Assembly (NCBI RefSeq): GCF_014697615.1
Contig: NZ_JACJSD010000001.1
Location: forward strand, 248,001-312,000
From: Nostoc sp. FACHB-280
GTDB lineage: Bacteria; Cyanobacteriota; Cyanobacteriia; Cyanobacteriales; Nostocaceae
Reading direction: 5' to 3'
Length of the DNA: 64,000 nucleotides
Shown here: piece by piece, positions 36,941 to 45,019 of the stretch
Layout of the letters: each line of letters starts with the position of its first letter
Position numbering within the stretch: position 1 is the first letter of the stretch
Translations under genes and position numbers: made by a program
Notes under the pieces: model-generated
What the model saw: only the letters and a program-made list of their open reading frames with translations
Told to the model about the DNA's origin: nothing
Database searches by the model: none

Positions 36941-37681
36941 TTAGGGATTTAACCCAAGGCGATCGCCCATATTAGAGACTGGTAGTTTTATCCAAGCAGA
37001 TTCTGGGGGATGTAAGCAAAAAGAACTAGGCGCAAACACCGCTATTTCTGTCTTGCTATTATCGGCTCGATTAATCCAAACTGTTAACCTACAATATCCG
37101 CGTTCTGGTGAATGGTTTCCCTGTTGTAATGGAGAGTACCACCGCGCCATAGGAGGACTATCAATAGATTCAATTGAATCAAACAAAAAATTATTGTCTC
37201 CTGCAAATGGTAGCCCATAGCGAGGCTCGTCTAGTTCACCGTTAAGTCCTTGGAGAATGCGATCGCATAACCATTGTTCTGCTTTCATACCAATTACCAA
37301 GTTTAAATTAACTAAAACTTCTCGTTTGACTGGTGCTATCCAATATTTAGAACCATAGGTTTTTTGTGCAAGTTCAGCACCGGAGGCACCGACAGGATAA
37401 TGATGTAATTGTTGTGTTAATAGTGCTGTTTCTGGCTGGGAAATTTGTGCGATCGCAATTTCAATTTCAGGTAAATCTTCTCGCATTGACGTTACAGGTG
37501 TTGTTACATCACTTCGCTGTTCAATTCCTGCAATATTGAGCAACAAACCATATACTGTTGATGGAGAAGGTATGGGTGTAGTTGAACGATAAGCTCCAGA
37601 CTGGAAAGGTCGAAATGACGCAAAGGGAGCTTTAATTTGAAAAAATTGCTCAATCAAAGTTTTTCTATCAAAATTAGTCAT
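36941..37681 (-). CDS. cas5: Cascade subunit Cas5 (DevS/Cmx5 type)
   Basis: A 246-residue RAMP-fold protein that caps the crRNA 5' handle in the type I effector. The family-typical start FFQIKAPFASFRPFQSGAYRSTTPIPSPSTVYGLLLN matches DevS/Cmx5 proteins of MYXAN systems. The C-terminal part is short, so Cas6 function is not expected from it. Its start codon overlaps the cas7 stop by one base, so the two are coupled. Confidence 0.93.
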   Translation of the reverse strand: MTNFDRKTLIEQFFQIKAPFASFRPFQSGAYRSTTPIPSPSTVYGLLLNIAGIEQRSDVTTPVTSMREDLPEIEIAIAQISQPETALLTQQLHHYPVGASGAELAQKTYGSKYWIAPVKREVLVNLNLVIGMKAEQWLCDRILQGLNGELDEPRYGLPFAGDNNFLFDSIESIDSPPMARWYSPLQQGNHSPERGYCRLTVWINRADNSKTEIAVFAPSSFCLHPPESAWIKLPVSNMGDRLGLNP

Positions 37682-38601
37682 TATTTACTATTAGGTAAAA
37701 ATTCATTAGCTAAAGCATCAAATAACTGTTCTGGATTGTTATATAAATGCGCTCCAGCTTCTTTTAATCTGGTGATTTCTTCGAGTTCCATTTTACGGAC
37801 AATCTCACCACCAATCCAGAACTCATTAGCGGGTAAATCGCAATTTTCATCATCAGCTTTCCCCAAACGATTTAATTGCGGAAATTCTCCTGTTTCGATA
37901 AAACCGTAAGTTTCGTATCCAGCGACTAATCTAGGGGTAAGCCTTGCTACCACAGAACAGGGTGCAAATTCATAATATGCTCGTGCATGACCACCAGCGA
38001 CTTTATTTAGTTGAGCGATAGCTTGTAGTAATGCTTTTACCCATTCAGGACGCTCTAAACAATCGCGTTGTGATAATGCAAAAGGATATTGAAAAGCTGT
38101 ATGAGTTACTTCCCGATGTAATAATACAGAAGTGCCAGAATTACTCCAAAAAGTTTTTTCATTGTTTTTAGTTTTGACATTAAGTGGAGATTGATTAAAT
38201 ACAGAATCATATTTGTATGAGCTTAATGCCACTGCCATATTACAGCGAAAAATACTATCTCGTTTTGGCGGCAAAGGCTTATTTTTTTTAGCGTCTTCAG
38301 GCTTGGCAACCATAAAACCAAACAGAAAATCATCTGCATATTTACTAGCATTCGGAAACTCTTTAAATTCCACAGCTAATTGGTCAGCATCATAAACTCT
38401 AGAACGGTTATTTGGTAGCCCCATTAAAATTAGGGTTTCGCGTAAAGCATTACGGATAGATTCTGGACTAACAACCGCATATTTTTGCCCATGTTTTGAG
38501 ATTTTTTGCAATACAGTGCGGTTTTCTTCTGATTCACCGCGATAGTTGCTAGTGGGTGCAGGATAAGTTAATACTGTGGCGAATAAATTAAGTTGTGTCA
38601 T
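37681..38601 (-). CDS. cas7: Cascade backbone Cas7 (DevR type)
   Basis: A 306-residue RAMP protein that coats the crRNA spacer in six or seven copies; its thumb flips out every sixth base. DevR-family features are seen: FATVLTYPAPTSNYRGE, ISKHGQKYAVVSPESIRNAL, and GGHARAYYEFAPCSVVARLT. It overlaps cas5 by one base and follows cas8 after a 51-bp gap holding a second repeat-like element. Confidence 0.93.
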   Translation of the reverse strand: MTQLNLFATVLTYPAPTSNYRGESEENRTVLQKISKHGQKYAVVSPESIRNALRETLILMGLPNNRSRVYDADQLAVEFKEFPNASKYADDFLFGFMVAKPEDAKKNKPLPPKRDSIFRCNMAVALSSYKYDSVFNQSPLNVKTKNNEKTFWSNSGTSVLLHREVTHTAFQYPFALSQRDCLERPEWVKALLQAIAQLNKVAGGHARAYYEFAPCSVVARLTPRLVAGYETYGFIETGEFPQLNRLGKADDENCDLPANEFWIGGEIVRKMELEEITRLKEAGAHLYNNPEQLFDALANEFLPNSK

Positions 38602-38616
38602 CGATTTTATCTGTAA

Positions 38617-38652
38617 TGTTTAATAAGCCTAATGGTCATCAAAGGTAAATAA
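38617..38652 (-). repeat. Solitary CRISPR-repeat-like element between cas8 and cas7
   Basis: The sequence at 38627-38649 reads GCCTAATGG, T, CATCAAAGGTAAA on the plus strand. It resembles the repeats of the mini-array at 45391-45426 (GCCTAGTGGCATCAAAGGTT) with one inserted base. It fills the gap between cas8 stop and cas7 start. The stem is weaker than in true repeats (one mismatch from the insertion), so Cas6 recognition is less certain than for the element at 36901. Confidence 0.6.
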
Positions 38653-40323
38653 TTAAGCAGCATCCTCTTCAGAAAATAGATTTTCTTCTTTTGGATTTAG
38701 GGGAAACTGGCTGGAGAGAGCTAAAAGAGTTAATGCGCGAATTTCATTAGTATGATTAAATAAAAAATCTGCAAAATTGACAAACTCATCTTTTTTAACG
38801 AAAGGATAAAGGGCAGAGACAAAATAATCTATGAATGCGGTAGTCTCAGTTCGAGAACGGACGGCGAGAAATGCCTCATTAGCAATTTTCTTTTTTTTGT
38901 CATCACCATCTGCTTGAGGAATCTGTTTTTTATCTTGAAAATAGCATTTTTTACCGTTATGCCATTTAATTTTGTATTTACTTTCAAGTTTACCTCTTAC
39001 ATAACTTTGGCAAACATCGTAAACTATTGACGCATAGTCACGAATTTCTTTTTTCATTTTGATTCCTATTTCTATTTCAAATAAATTACGAGCATCATGG
39101 TTAAAAGTATAATCTTGTAACCAAGTTCGAGGAATGCGGCTTAAAACTGCATCAAAATCAGACCAGGGTTGAATTTTGGGTAAATTACTATATAATTCCT
39201 CTTCATCTGTTTGTTTTCGCAAAAGATTGATTAATCGCTGCTTACGAAACCACGGACATAAGTATGAGGTTTTAATTATTTGGTATTTATCTAAGCATTC
39301 TCTTGTTGGACTAACAATGCTGATGGAACGAATTTTGATATTATTTCCAACTTTTTCTGCATGGATAAGTTCAACACCTAAAATCAGTCGGCGTATTTCT
39401 TGATCGCCTGTTTCACGAGCGATGCGATCGCGCAACAATAATAATAAATCAAGTGCGCCTTCTTCCGGTAAGTCAATTACTGCCTCACGAGGTAAATAAC
39501 GCCATTTCTTTAAATCTCTATCTCGCAAAACTTTAGGAAATACGCGACAGAAATTTTTCAAATTTGCCACGTCAGGAATTGCCAAAGCATAACCTGTAGG
39601 CTCTCGATTACCATCTTTATCTAAGATTGCAGGACAATAAATTTGTGCAACAAATACCCAGAAATGTAACAGAAATTGATAGCGTGCTTTATCTTTAGTC
39701 GGTACATTTTCTGAATTGGTAGCCATCGCACCTAGATAGAAACTACTTGATTGTGCAGTAATTTTATATGGATGTTGCAATTCCCCCCAAACATTTCGCA
39801 CATCCTGTGAATAAGAAGCACTATTTAATCGATTATTAAAAGGTATACGAGCTTTATCTCGTCCTTTAAGTATACTCCAAACCACATCTCGCCAAAGTTT
39901 TATCCACAGTCCGCGTTCAGAACTATCATTTGACTTATCCCAATCAGCAAGAAATGAACCTTGGGGAGTTGTTACAGTGTAGAAGTATTTCAAAACACGC
40001 TTAGTTTTAGTTTTATCTTTTTTATCTGGTACTTCAACTTCTTCTAAGCGGTCATATTTCTTGATTTTTTTCTCCGTTGAGCGTTCTTCAGAGAATGCTT
40101 GGTAAGTCAGGTCAAAAAGTGCTTGTAACCCCTGCAAATTGAGTAATAAAGTTACACCAAATTCATTGAGATTCTGCAATTCTAATACTGCACCTTCGCG
40201 CTCTTTAAACCAAGGTTGGGTATCACGTAAATATTGCACCATTAATACCAAACCTGCTAAACCTGCACGATGTTGAGCAGATGGTAATTCTGCTAATTTA
40301 TATTCCAGTTTTAAATCTTCCAT
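38653..40323 (-). CDS. cas8: Cascade large subunit Cas8 (Cmx8, MYXAN type)
   Basis: Large subunit expected to recognise the PAM and recruit Cas3. The N-terminus KLAELPSAQHRAGLAGLVLM is the hallmark of Cmx8 proteins of the MYXAN subtype (related to M. xanthus DevT). It is followed by a long helical region rich in charged residues. I start at 40323 (MEDLKLEY), which has GGGGATTCGGGGA just upstream; an in-frame ATG at 40347 would overlap cas3 further. It still overlaps the end of cas3 by 13 bases. Confidence 0.92.
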   Translation of the reverse strand: MEDLKLEYKLAELPSAQHRAGLAGLVLMVQYLRDTQPWFKEREGAVLELQNLNEFGVTLLLNLQGLQALFDLTYQAFSEERSTEKKIKKYDRLEEVEVPDKKDKTKTKRVLKYFYTVTTPQGSFLADWDKSNDSSERGLWIKLWRDVVWSILKGRDKARIPFNNRLNSASYSQDVRNVWGELQHPYKITAQSSSFYLGAMATNSENVPTKDKARYQFLLHFWVFVAQIYCPAILDKDGNREPTGYALAIPDVANLKNFCRVFPKVLRDRDLKKWRYLPREAVIDLPEEGALDLLLLLRDRIARETGDQEIRRLILGVELIHAEKVGNNIKIRSISIVSPTRECLDKYQIIKTSYLCPWFRKQRLINLLRKQTDEEELYSNLPKIQPWSDFDAVLSRIPRTWLQDYTFNHDARNLFEIEIGIKMKKEIRDYASIVYDVCQSYVRGKLESKYKIKWHNGKKCYFQDKKQIPQADGDDKKKKIANEAFLAVRSRTETTAFIDYFVSALYPFVKKDEFVNFADFLFNHTNEIRALTLLALSSQFPLNPKEENLFSEEDAA

Positions 40324-42620
40324 TCCCCGAATCCCCTTCTTGGGCAATATAAACTTGCATCAGCCACAGCTAAATAACGTGGCATTTTTTCAGGACGGCC
40401 TTTCCATTGCTGATGAGCCAGTTTTTTAGGTACTGGTAATACATAACCGTCATAAGGATTTTTCTGTTCAAGTAATTCTCCAACTGTTTTCAAATCACTG
40501 CTGAGAATTGCATCTACTGAGTAATCATCTGTATCTCGAAATGGTTGAGATTTAGCCCAATAACCACCTTCTAAAAAAGCACAATTACCATCGGCATATC
40601 TTTCTGCTGGGGAATAATCTTCTAATGCCTTTGCTAGTTGTGCCTGACTAATTTTTTCTCCTTGTATATACTCAATAAACTTTTTGGCTGCCTTAATTTC
40701 ATCTTTCTGATAAGGTTTAATGTTATCTGGTTCGTAGACTAATATTTGAGAGCGAAATTCATTACCATGAGAAAGATGACGATTAGAACGTCCAAATCGC
40801 TGCACTAGTGAAGAGATGGGTGCAAGTTCTGTAATTAAGACATCTGCATCTAAATCTAGAGACATTTCGCATACTTGCGTTGTAACTGCGATCGCAGGTT
40901 TTCTTTCCCCTTTTTCATAGGCGAATGCAGCAATAGTTTCTTGATGGCGTTTTTGCCTATCTTTGAGTTTAAAACGGCTATGATACGTCAAAACCTCTGT
41001 ATCTAAATCAAATTCTAATCCTGTATTATCCTCGCGTCTTCCTGCTATTTTGCGACATCTATCAACAGTATTTACAACCCATAAAACGCGAAATTGATTA
41101 TCTTGATAAGCTGATTTTGCATAACTATAAGCACTATCCTTAGCAACAAACTTCACGTCATATCTGGGATGTTCTTCAATTTCCTTCAATTTCTCATCGG
41201 TAGCCGCAGGAAATACTTTCAAGCCAGCATTTTTCAGTTCTTCCTGTCGGGTTTTAGTTAAAGTTGCAGTCATACACAACACTGGAATATTGAAATTCTG
41301 TAAAAAACTAATGAGGTTATCAAACATCCCACGAGAAAAACTGTGTACCTCATCAATGACTATTACTGAATCAGCCAAAACTGGTAACAAACACAAACCA
41401 CTATAACCGTGAGTTAAAAAACAGAGAAATTGGTCTACAGTGGCAGAAAAGAACCGCTTACCCCAAAAACCTAGCGCAAATAAACGTTCATCGGTTGTAA
41501 AATCTTTCCCTTCACTAGGGGTATAATCAGAAGGATTCTTTGCCATTTCCTGTAATTCATAAATGGCTGTTCCGGTAACTAAACTAGCATCCGTTTCTGG
41601 CGCACAAGAAACATAATCTTTAAAACCTTCTGTTGCAGTACCACGAGTTGGATAGAGAAATATGATATGACCAACTTGGTTACGACTTAACGCAGCTTGA
41701 TGCCATTTATAGCCAAATATTGTCTTTCCACTACCACAACCGCTTAATAAAAGAACTCTATCACCTTGTTCTTGAGCTTTTTTTTGGAAAGGATGTAACT
41801 CAAACTTCTCATCAGATTTTTTCTCAATATGAGCATAACGAGGTTGCAGAATTTTAGTTTCTAATTCTTCCGCAGTAATTACAGGTGCGTGTAGTGTTTC
41901 ATCAACCCATTGTTCAAGTAATTTCTTTTCTCGGAACATTGCTGAAGCAACAGAATCCGCAGCTATCAATCCTGCTTTAACTGCTAGTAATAACGAACGA
42001 CGTTCAATATCATCGTAGATATCATCAGAAAATTTAGCTCCCGCTTCGTCCGCATCGAAATAAGCTTGTTGCCACAAAGGATCATTTACTAACCATTTAT
42101 CAGGTAATTCAGCAGGTAAACCCTCAATTTTTGCAATCTCGGCTATTTTTTGCAGAATATTTGTAATTTCAGGATGATGTAAAAATAATTCCACCTGTTC
42201 AACAGTTCGAGGTTTACCCCATTCTTTTTTACTTGCTTTTAAGTGATGACTAAGTACAGCAGCAGTAATGACTTCTAAATCTAAATCTGATTTATTGGAT
42301 GCTAACCAAGAACGTACACTTGGCAAGTGTAAAATTAAAGCACTCAACCACTCATGTCTAAGCGTTTGCTGTTTGAGTTTTTTATTAACTGCTGCATCAA
42401 ATTCAGCATTTGCCTTGCCTATATCATGAAATAATGCTGCAATTCTCAAATTAAGTATAAACTTATCGGCATCTTTAACACCAAAAAAACGACACCAGTT
42501 TAACAATATTCGCTGCTTAAATATTGCCATTACAGCATTATCAGTATCGCTTAAATGCTCCTCAACAGTCAATATTTTTCCGTCTTCTCTGGGGCTTTTA
42601 GCTAATAACTGCTTTTGCAT
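40311..42620 (-). CDS. cas3: CRISPR nuclease-helicase Cas3
   Basis: A 769-residue Cas3 that degrades DNA unwound after Cascade binding. N-terminal HD nuclease: LFHDIGKANAEF (about 67-80), with LRHEWLSAL and LSHHLKAS carrying further His. Helicase domain: Walker A LSGCGSGKTIFGY (about 290), DEVH box (IDEVHSFSRG), SAT-equivalent CMTATLTKT, and motif VI QRFGRSNR. Order HD then helicase in one chain is normal. It overlaps cas6 by 23 bases at its start and cas8 at its end, so the operon is tightly packed. Confidence 0.96.
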   Translation of the reverse strand: MQKQLLAKSPREDGKILTVEEHLSDTDNAVMAIFKQRILLNWCRFFGVKDADKFILNLRIAALFHDIGKANAEFDAAVNKKLKQQTLRHEWLSALILHLPSVRSWLASNKSDLDLEVITAAVLSHHLKASKKEWGKPRTVEQVELFLHHPEITNILQKIAEIAKIEGLPAELPDKWLVNDPLWQQAYFDADEAGAKFSDDIYDDIERRSLLLAVKAGLIAADSVASAMFREKKLLEQWVDETLHAPVITAEELETKILQPRYAHIEKKSDEKFELHPFQKKAQEQGDRVLLLSGCGSGKTIFGYKWHQAALSRNQVGHIIFLYPTRGTATEGFKDYVSCAPETDASLVTGTAIYELQEMAKNPSDYTPSEGKDFTTDERLFALGFWGKRFFSATVDQFLCFLTHGYSGLCLLPVLADSVIVIDEVHSFSRGMFDNLISFLQNFNIPVLCMTATLTKTRQEELKNAGLKVFPAATDEKLKEIEEHPRYDVKFVAKDSAYSYAKSAYQDNQFRVLWVVNTVDRCRKIAGRREDNTGLEFDLDTEVLTYHSRFKLKDRQKRHQETIAAFAYEKGERKPAIAVTTQVCEMSLDLDADVLITELAPISSLVQRFGRSNRHLSHGNEFRSQILVYEPDNIKPYQKDEIKAAKKFIEYIQGEKISQAQLAKALEDYSPAERYADGNCAFLEGGYWAKSQPFRDTDDYSVDAILSSDLKTVGELLEQKNPYDGYVLPVPKKLAHQQWKGRPEKMPRYLAVADASLYCPRRGFGEWKI

Positions 42621-43272
42621 CGTATTCTCTTCTACCCTGATAAATTGTGATATTTGGACAAAAAATACCGCAGCCTAAACGACGTTTGCCACCTAAGCCA
42701 TGAATTTGTAATTTAATCGAATCTTCTGCACTTAATTCAGAAACAATTACACTAAAACCAACTATTGTGTATTTTTTAATTTCCCCTCGGACTTTTTTCT
42801 TAATCGTCAAAGTTAAGCGTTTCGGTTCTCCTTGCTCATTTGCGGGAATACCAATATTTGCATTAATTTCTAGTTGTTGTAATTGCCGATGTGCAGCACC
42901 AAGAAATAACGCAGGTTCAGTGTATCCTTTGATAGTGACAATTCTAGCTTTAAGCGATTCTACAGGTTTCAAAGTTTGCAGTTCTGGATTGCCTAGTTGA
43001 ATCGCATAACCACCAACATCCAGCGTTTTACCAGTAAGCTGATAAACTTGTGCGATCGCTTCTACTGGAAGTCTCAATAACAACCTTGATTTATGAGTTA
43101 AACTAATTTTTCCCTGCTTGTTAGGAATACCTGTAATGGTATTAATTGCAAATCCTTTTAATTCATGCAACTCTGGAAGTTGTGTACAAATAGCTGCACA
43201 AAGACGATGGTTATGATCTGCCCATAACTCTGTTCCAGTTACGGGAAACGATAAATTGATAATGTTATTCAT
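42598..43272 (-). CDS. cas6: CRISPR RNA endoribonuclease Cas6 (Cmx6 type)
   Basis: Cuts the repeat stem in pre-crRNA and stays on the 3' hairpin. The start MNNIINLSFPVTGTELWADH matches Cmx6 proteins; then comes SRLLLRLPVEAIAQVYQLTGKTLDVGG, and the C-terminus has the Gly-rich loop of Cas6 (GLGGKRRLGCGIFCP). His residues suited for catalysis lie in the first 40 residues (ADHNHRL, LHEL). ATG at 43272 is chosen because the in-frame start at 43326 adds a hydrophobic leader absent from the family. Its end overlaps cas3. Confidence 0.92.
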   Translation of the reverse strand: MNNIINLSFPVTGTELWADHNHRLCAAICTQLPELHELKGFAINTITGIPNKQGKISLTHKSRLLLRLPVEAIAQVYQLTGKTLDVGGYAIQLGNPELQTLKPVESLKARIVTIKGYTEPALFLGAAHRQLQQLEINANIGIPANEQGEPKRLTLTIKKKVRGEIKKYTIVGFSVIVSELSAEDSIKLQIHGLGGKRRLGCGIFCPNITIYQGRREYDAKAVIS

Positions 43273-43303
43273 GGTAAATGCAAAAACAATTACAGGAAGA
43301 TAG

Positions 43304-43324
43304 GCTAGGGCAAAAAACCCTAGC
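43304..43324 (-). other. Stable hairpin upstream of cas6
   Basis: A perfect 7-bp stem (GCTAGGG / CCCTAGC) with a loop that is T-rich on the minus strand lies in the leader of cas6, after the small gene. There is no T-run beyond the stem, so an mRNA stability or processing element is more likely than a terminator. Confidence 0.5.
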
Positions 43325-43388
43325 AATAATAAAATTAATTATCTATTTTGCGCCTAACTTGCGTTGAGGAGGCGATAGTGCGATCGCA

Positions 43389-43670
43389 TTATTTGCGCTT
43401 TGCATATTTAGCGATATATTCTTCCATTTCACGCCGTTGTCTTAGCTTATCAGCTTGAGTTCGGTTATCTGATACCTCATGAGGATAACTAACGCTATTT
43501 CGCTGATAGCTGATTGTTTGGCTAAAAACTCTTGTTATCGACTCAATTGTGATTTTGGCTAAGTCGATTGCAGAAACATACCTAGCAGACTGCTGAAGTG
43601 AGTCCATGTTTTCATGCTCACTTTCAAGGAACAGTCTATCCCTATTCCCGTATTTCAGATTATTTGTCAT
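43389..43670 (-). CDS. Small cas-operon protein, unknown function
   Basis: A 93-residue charged helical protein (LFLESEHENMDSLQQSARYVSAIDLAK, ending in MEEYIAKYAKRK). I recognise no family. It is the first gene after the cas upstream region and reads toward cas6 with a 116-bp gap, so it should share the cas transcript. I choose ATG at 43670 (MTNNLKYG) over an in-frame TTG at 43706. It is not one of the usual MYXAN genes; a regulator, accessory protein or toxin-like product are all possible. Confidence 0.6.
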   Translation of the reverse strand: MTNNLKYGNRDRLFLESEHENMDSLQQSARYVSAIDLAKITIESITRVFSQTISYQRNSVSYPHEVSDNRTQADKLRQRREMEEYIAKYAKRK

Positions 43671-43799
43671 AATTGAGTTAAGAAAATTATATGTCTTCGG
43701 CTCCAAAGTAATTTGGTTGCCGTTTTTTTTATATTACTCCGAATTTTCAAAAAAGATAAAAAAATTTTTCCTAATTTTAAAAACAAAGCTAAAATCTAT

Positions 43800-43845
43800 G
43801 GTTATTGATTTACTTAGTTCCATCATGAATTACTTCGTTCCATCA
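43800..43845 (-). promoter_or_regulatory. Tandem direct repeats in cas upstream region; guide match
   Basis: Two 19-bp direct repeats (43807-43825 and 43827-43845; 17 of 19 identical, 20-bp period). On the minus strand each reads GATG then GAAC, two variable bases, AGTAA, one variable base, TC. They lie between the terminator at 43862 and the AT-rich leader of the small gene, so they sit in or beside the cas promoter. Positions 43800-43820 match the pseudo-spacer at 43936-43956 at 17 of 21 bases, with ATG at the PAM position. They could be the site of a guide-directed Cascade, of the WYL protein, or both. Confidence 0.7.
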
Positions 43846-43861
43846 CAGGAGCTTTGTCTAT

Positions 43862-43907
43862 AAAAAAACCTGTTGCACAGCAGAAAAGCATATAACTTCT
43901 GCAACAG
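43862..43907 (-). terminator. Terminator of WYL gene / repeat-like RNA
   Basis: Stem CTGTTGCA (minus strand, 43907-43900) pairs perfectly with TGCAACAG (43877-43870). Inside, GCAGAA pairs with TTCTGC. Seven T follow on the minus strand (43868-43862). It ends the leftward transcript just before the cas upstream region. Confidence 0.88.
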
Positions 43908-44012
43908 CGCCTGACGGCAATCACAGGTGGCAACAGGTTTTAGACTTACTAAGTTCTTGCCCAACGCCTGAGAGCGTAAAACGCTGTACAGTCGAATCAA
44001 AGGTAACTGTAG
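43862..44012 (-). ncRNA. Candidate crRNA-like regulatory RNA (pseudo-repeats plus pseudo-spacer)
   Basis: On the minus strand, CCTTTGATTCG and CAGGCGTTGGGCAA (ending at 43957) keep the two ends of the array repeat with a 20-odd-base insertion between them. The 3' 12 bases GGCGTTGGGCAA match the crRNA handle GGCGTTGATCAC at 9 of 12. A pseudo-spacer follows (43956 downward), then a second repeat-like segment CCTGTGATTGCCGTCAGGCG (43928-43909) and the terminator. The layout is that of a one-spacer CRISPR with worn repeats. It may be cut from the WYL mRNA 3' end or have its own promoter; I could not fix one. Confidence 0.7.
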
Positions 44013-44032
44013 TCTATATCGAAATCCTATCA

Positions 44033-45019
44033 TCATGATTTACATCCTGGGGATAAAGTGTAATTTTTCCTCATACCCTCAATTTCCTCTCGTACCAACT
44101 CCACCAACTCAGGCGGACTCTTGACAATTGCACCTTTGCCATACCACATCACCCACCGCTTCAAGTCGTTAATGCCGCGTACACTCATTTTCAGCGTCAG
44201 CGAACCATCTGAATGTTCTGCAATCTCCTGGGTGTAGTGCCAACGTCGTTCACGAATATAAGGTGCAGTTTTTGAGTCAAACCAAATTTCTACATCAAGC
44301 TGTTTGTCTCCAACCTCATGCTGAAACACACTGCCTATATATTCTTTGATATTAAAGTTGGGATCTGGAGTGTAATCTTCTGGTAATATTTCTAATTTTG
44401 TAATTCGATCTATCCTAAACCAGCGAAATTCCTGGCGGGTATGGCAATAGCCAATTAAATATAAATTAGTACCGCGATAAACGAGTAACAGATAAGGGTC
44501 TAGCTTGCGTTCAGAAGTTGTATTCCGACTTGCAGTATAGTAGGTCATCATGACTCTTTTTCTTAAACTGCAAGCGTCTTCTATTTTGTGCCAAATATCT
44601 GGATCTAAATCTGTTTCTGCACCAGCACCAAAAAGAATATATTCCTGCGCCAGTTGCTGCATATTTACCCAGATTGTTTCAGGTAAACGTTCACTCAACC
44701 GTGCGATCGCACTTCGCAACTGTAAAGCATAAGGCGAACCAGCATAAGCCTCTAGCATTCTTGCTCCAACAGTCAAGGCAAATAGTTCACCTTTAGATAA
44801 AGGAATACTCGGCAATCGCCATTCGGGTTCAGTATAGTGATGTCCTAATTTATGGCTATACTCCAAAGGAGCATGAAAGCGATCTTTTAAGAAAGCCAAA
44901 TCATTACGAATTGTCCGTTCACTCACCTCTAACTCTTGAGCGAGACTAGCATTTGTTGGACGTTGCTTGGTTCTTAACAGAGAATCTAGTTGTAATAATC
45001 TTTCTAGATGACGAGACAT
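44033..45019 (-). CDS. HTH-WYL domain regulator of the CRISPR locus
   Basis: A 328-residue transcription factor: N-terminal winged helix (LLQLDSLLRTKQRPTNASLAQEL, SERTIRNDLAFLKD) and a C-terminal WYL domain (RGTNLYLIGYCHTRQEFRWFRIDRITKLEIL) that probably binds a nucleic acid or nucleotide ligand. Proteins of this kind often stand beside cyanobacterial CRISPR loci and act on cas promoters. It is upstream of the cas operon in the same direction, separated by the repeat-like RNA and terminator. On the minus strand AGTTAAATCAAT lies just before its start and weakly resembles the downstream direct repeats, so autoregulation is possible. Confidence 0.9.
   Translation of the reverse strand: MSRHLERLLQLDSLLRTKQRPTNASLAQELEVSERTIRNDLAFLKDRFHAPLEYSHKLGHHYTEPEWRLPSIPLSKGELFALTVGARMLEAYAGSPYALQLRSAIARLSERLPETIWVNMQQLAQEYILFGAGAETDLDPDIWHKIEDACSLRKRVMMTYYTASRNTTSERKLDPYLLLVYRGTNLYLIGYCHTRQEFRWFRIDRITKLEILPEDYTPDPNFNIKEYIGSVFQHEVGDKQLDVEIWFDSKTAPYIRERRWHYTQEIAEHSDGSLTLKMSVRGINDLKRWVMWYGKGAIVKSPPELVELVREEIEGMRKNYTLSPGCKS

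Noticed and set aside
43707-43800. Exact -35 and -10 boxes for the cas operon.
   Set aside because: Several AT-rich hexamers (TAAAAT, TAGATT, TAATAT) fit about equally, none with a good -35 at 17 bp, so I name no promoter.
43830-44036. A 68-codon minus-strand ORF starting in an ATGA overlap with the WYL stop.
   Set aside because: It runs through both repeat-like segments and straight through a strong terminator with a T-run; composition is not protein-like. The RNA reading explains the region better, though the overlap start is worth remembering.
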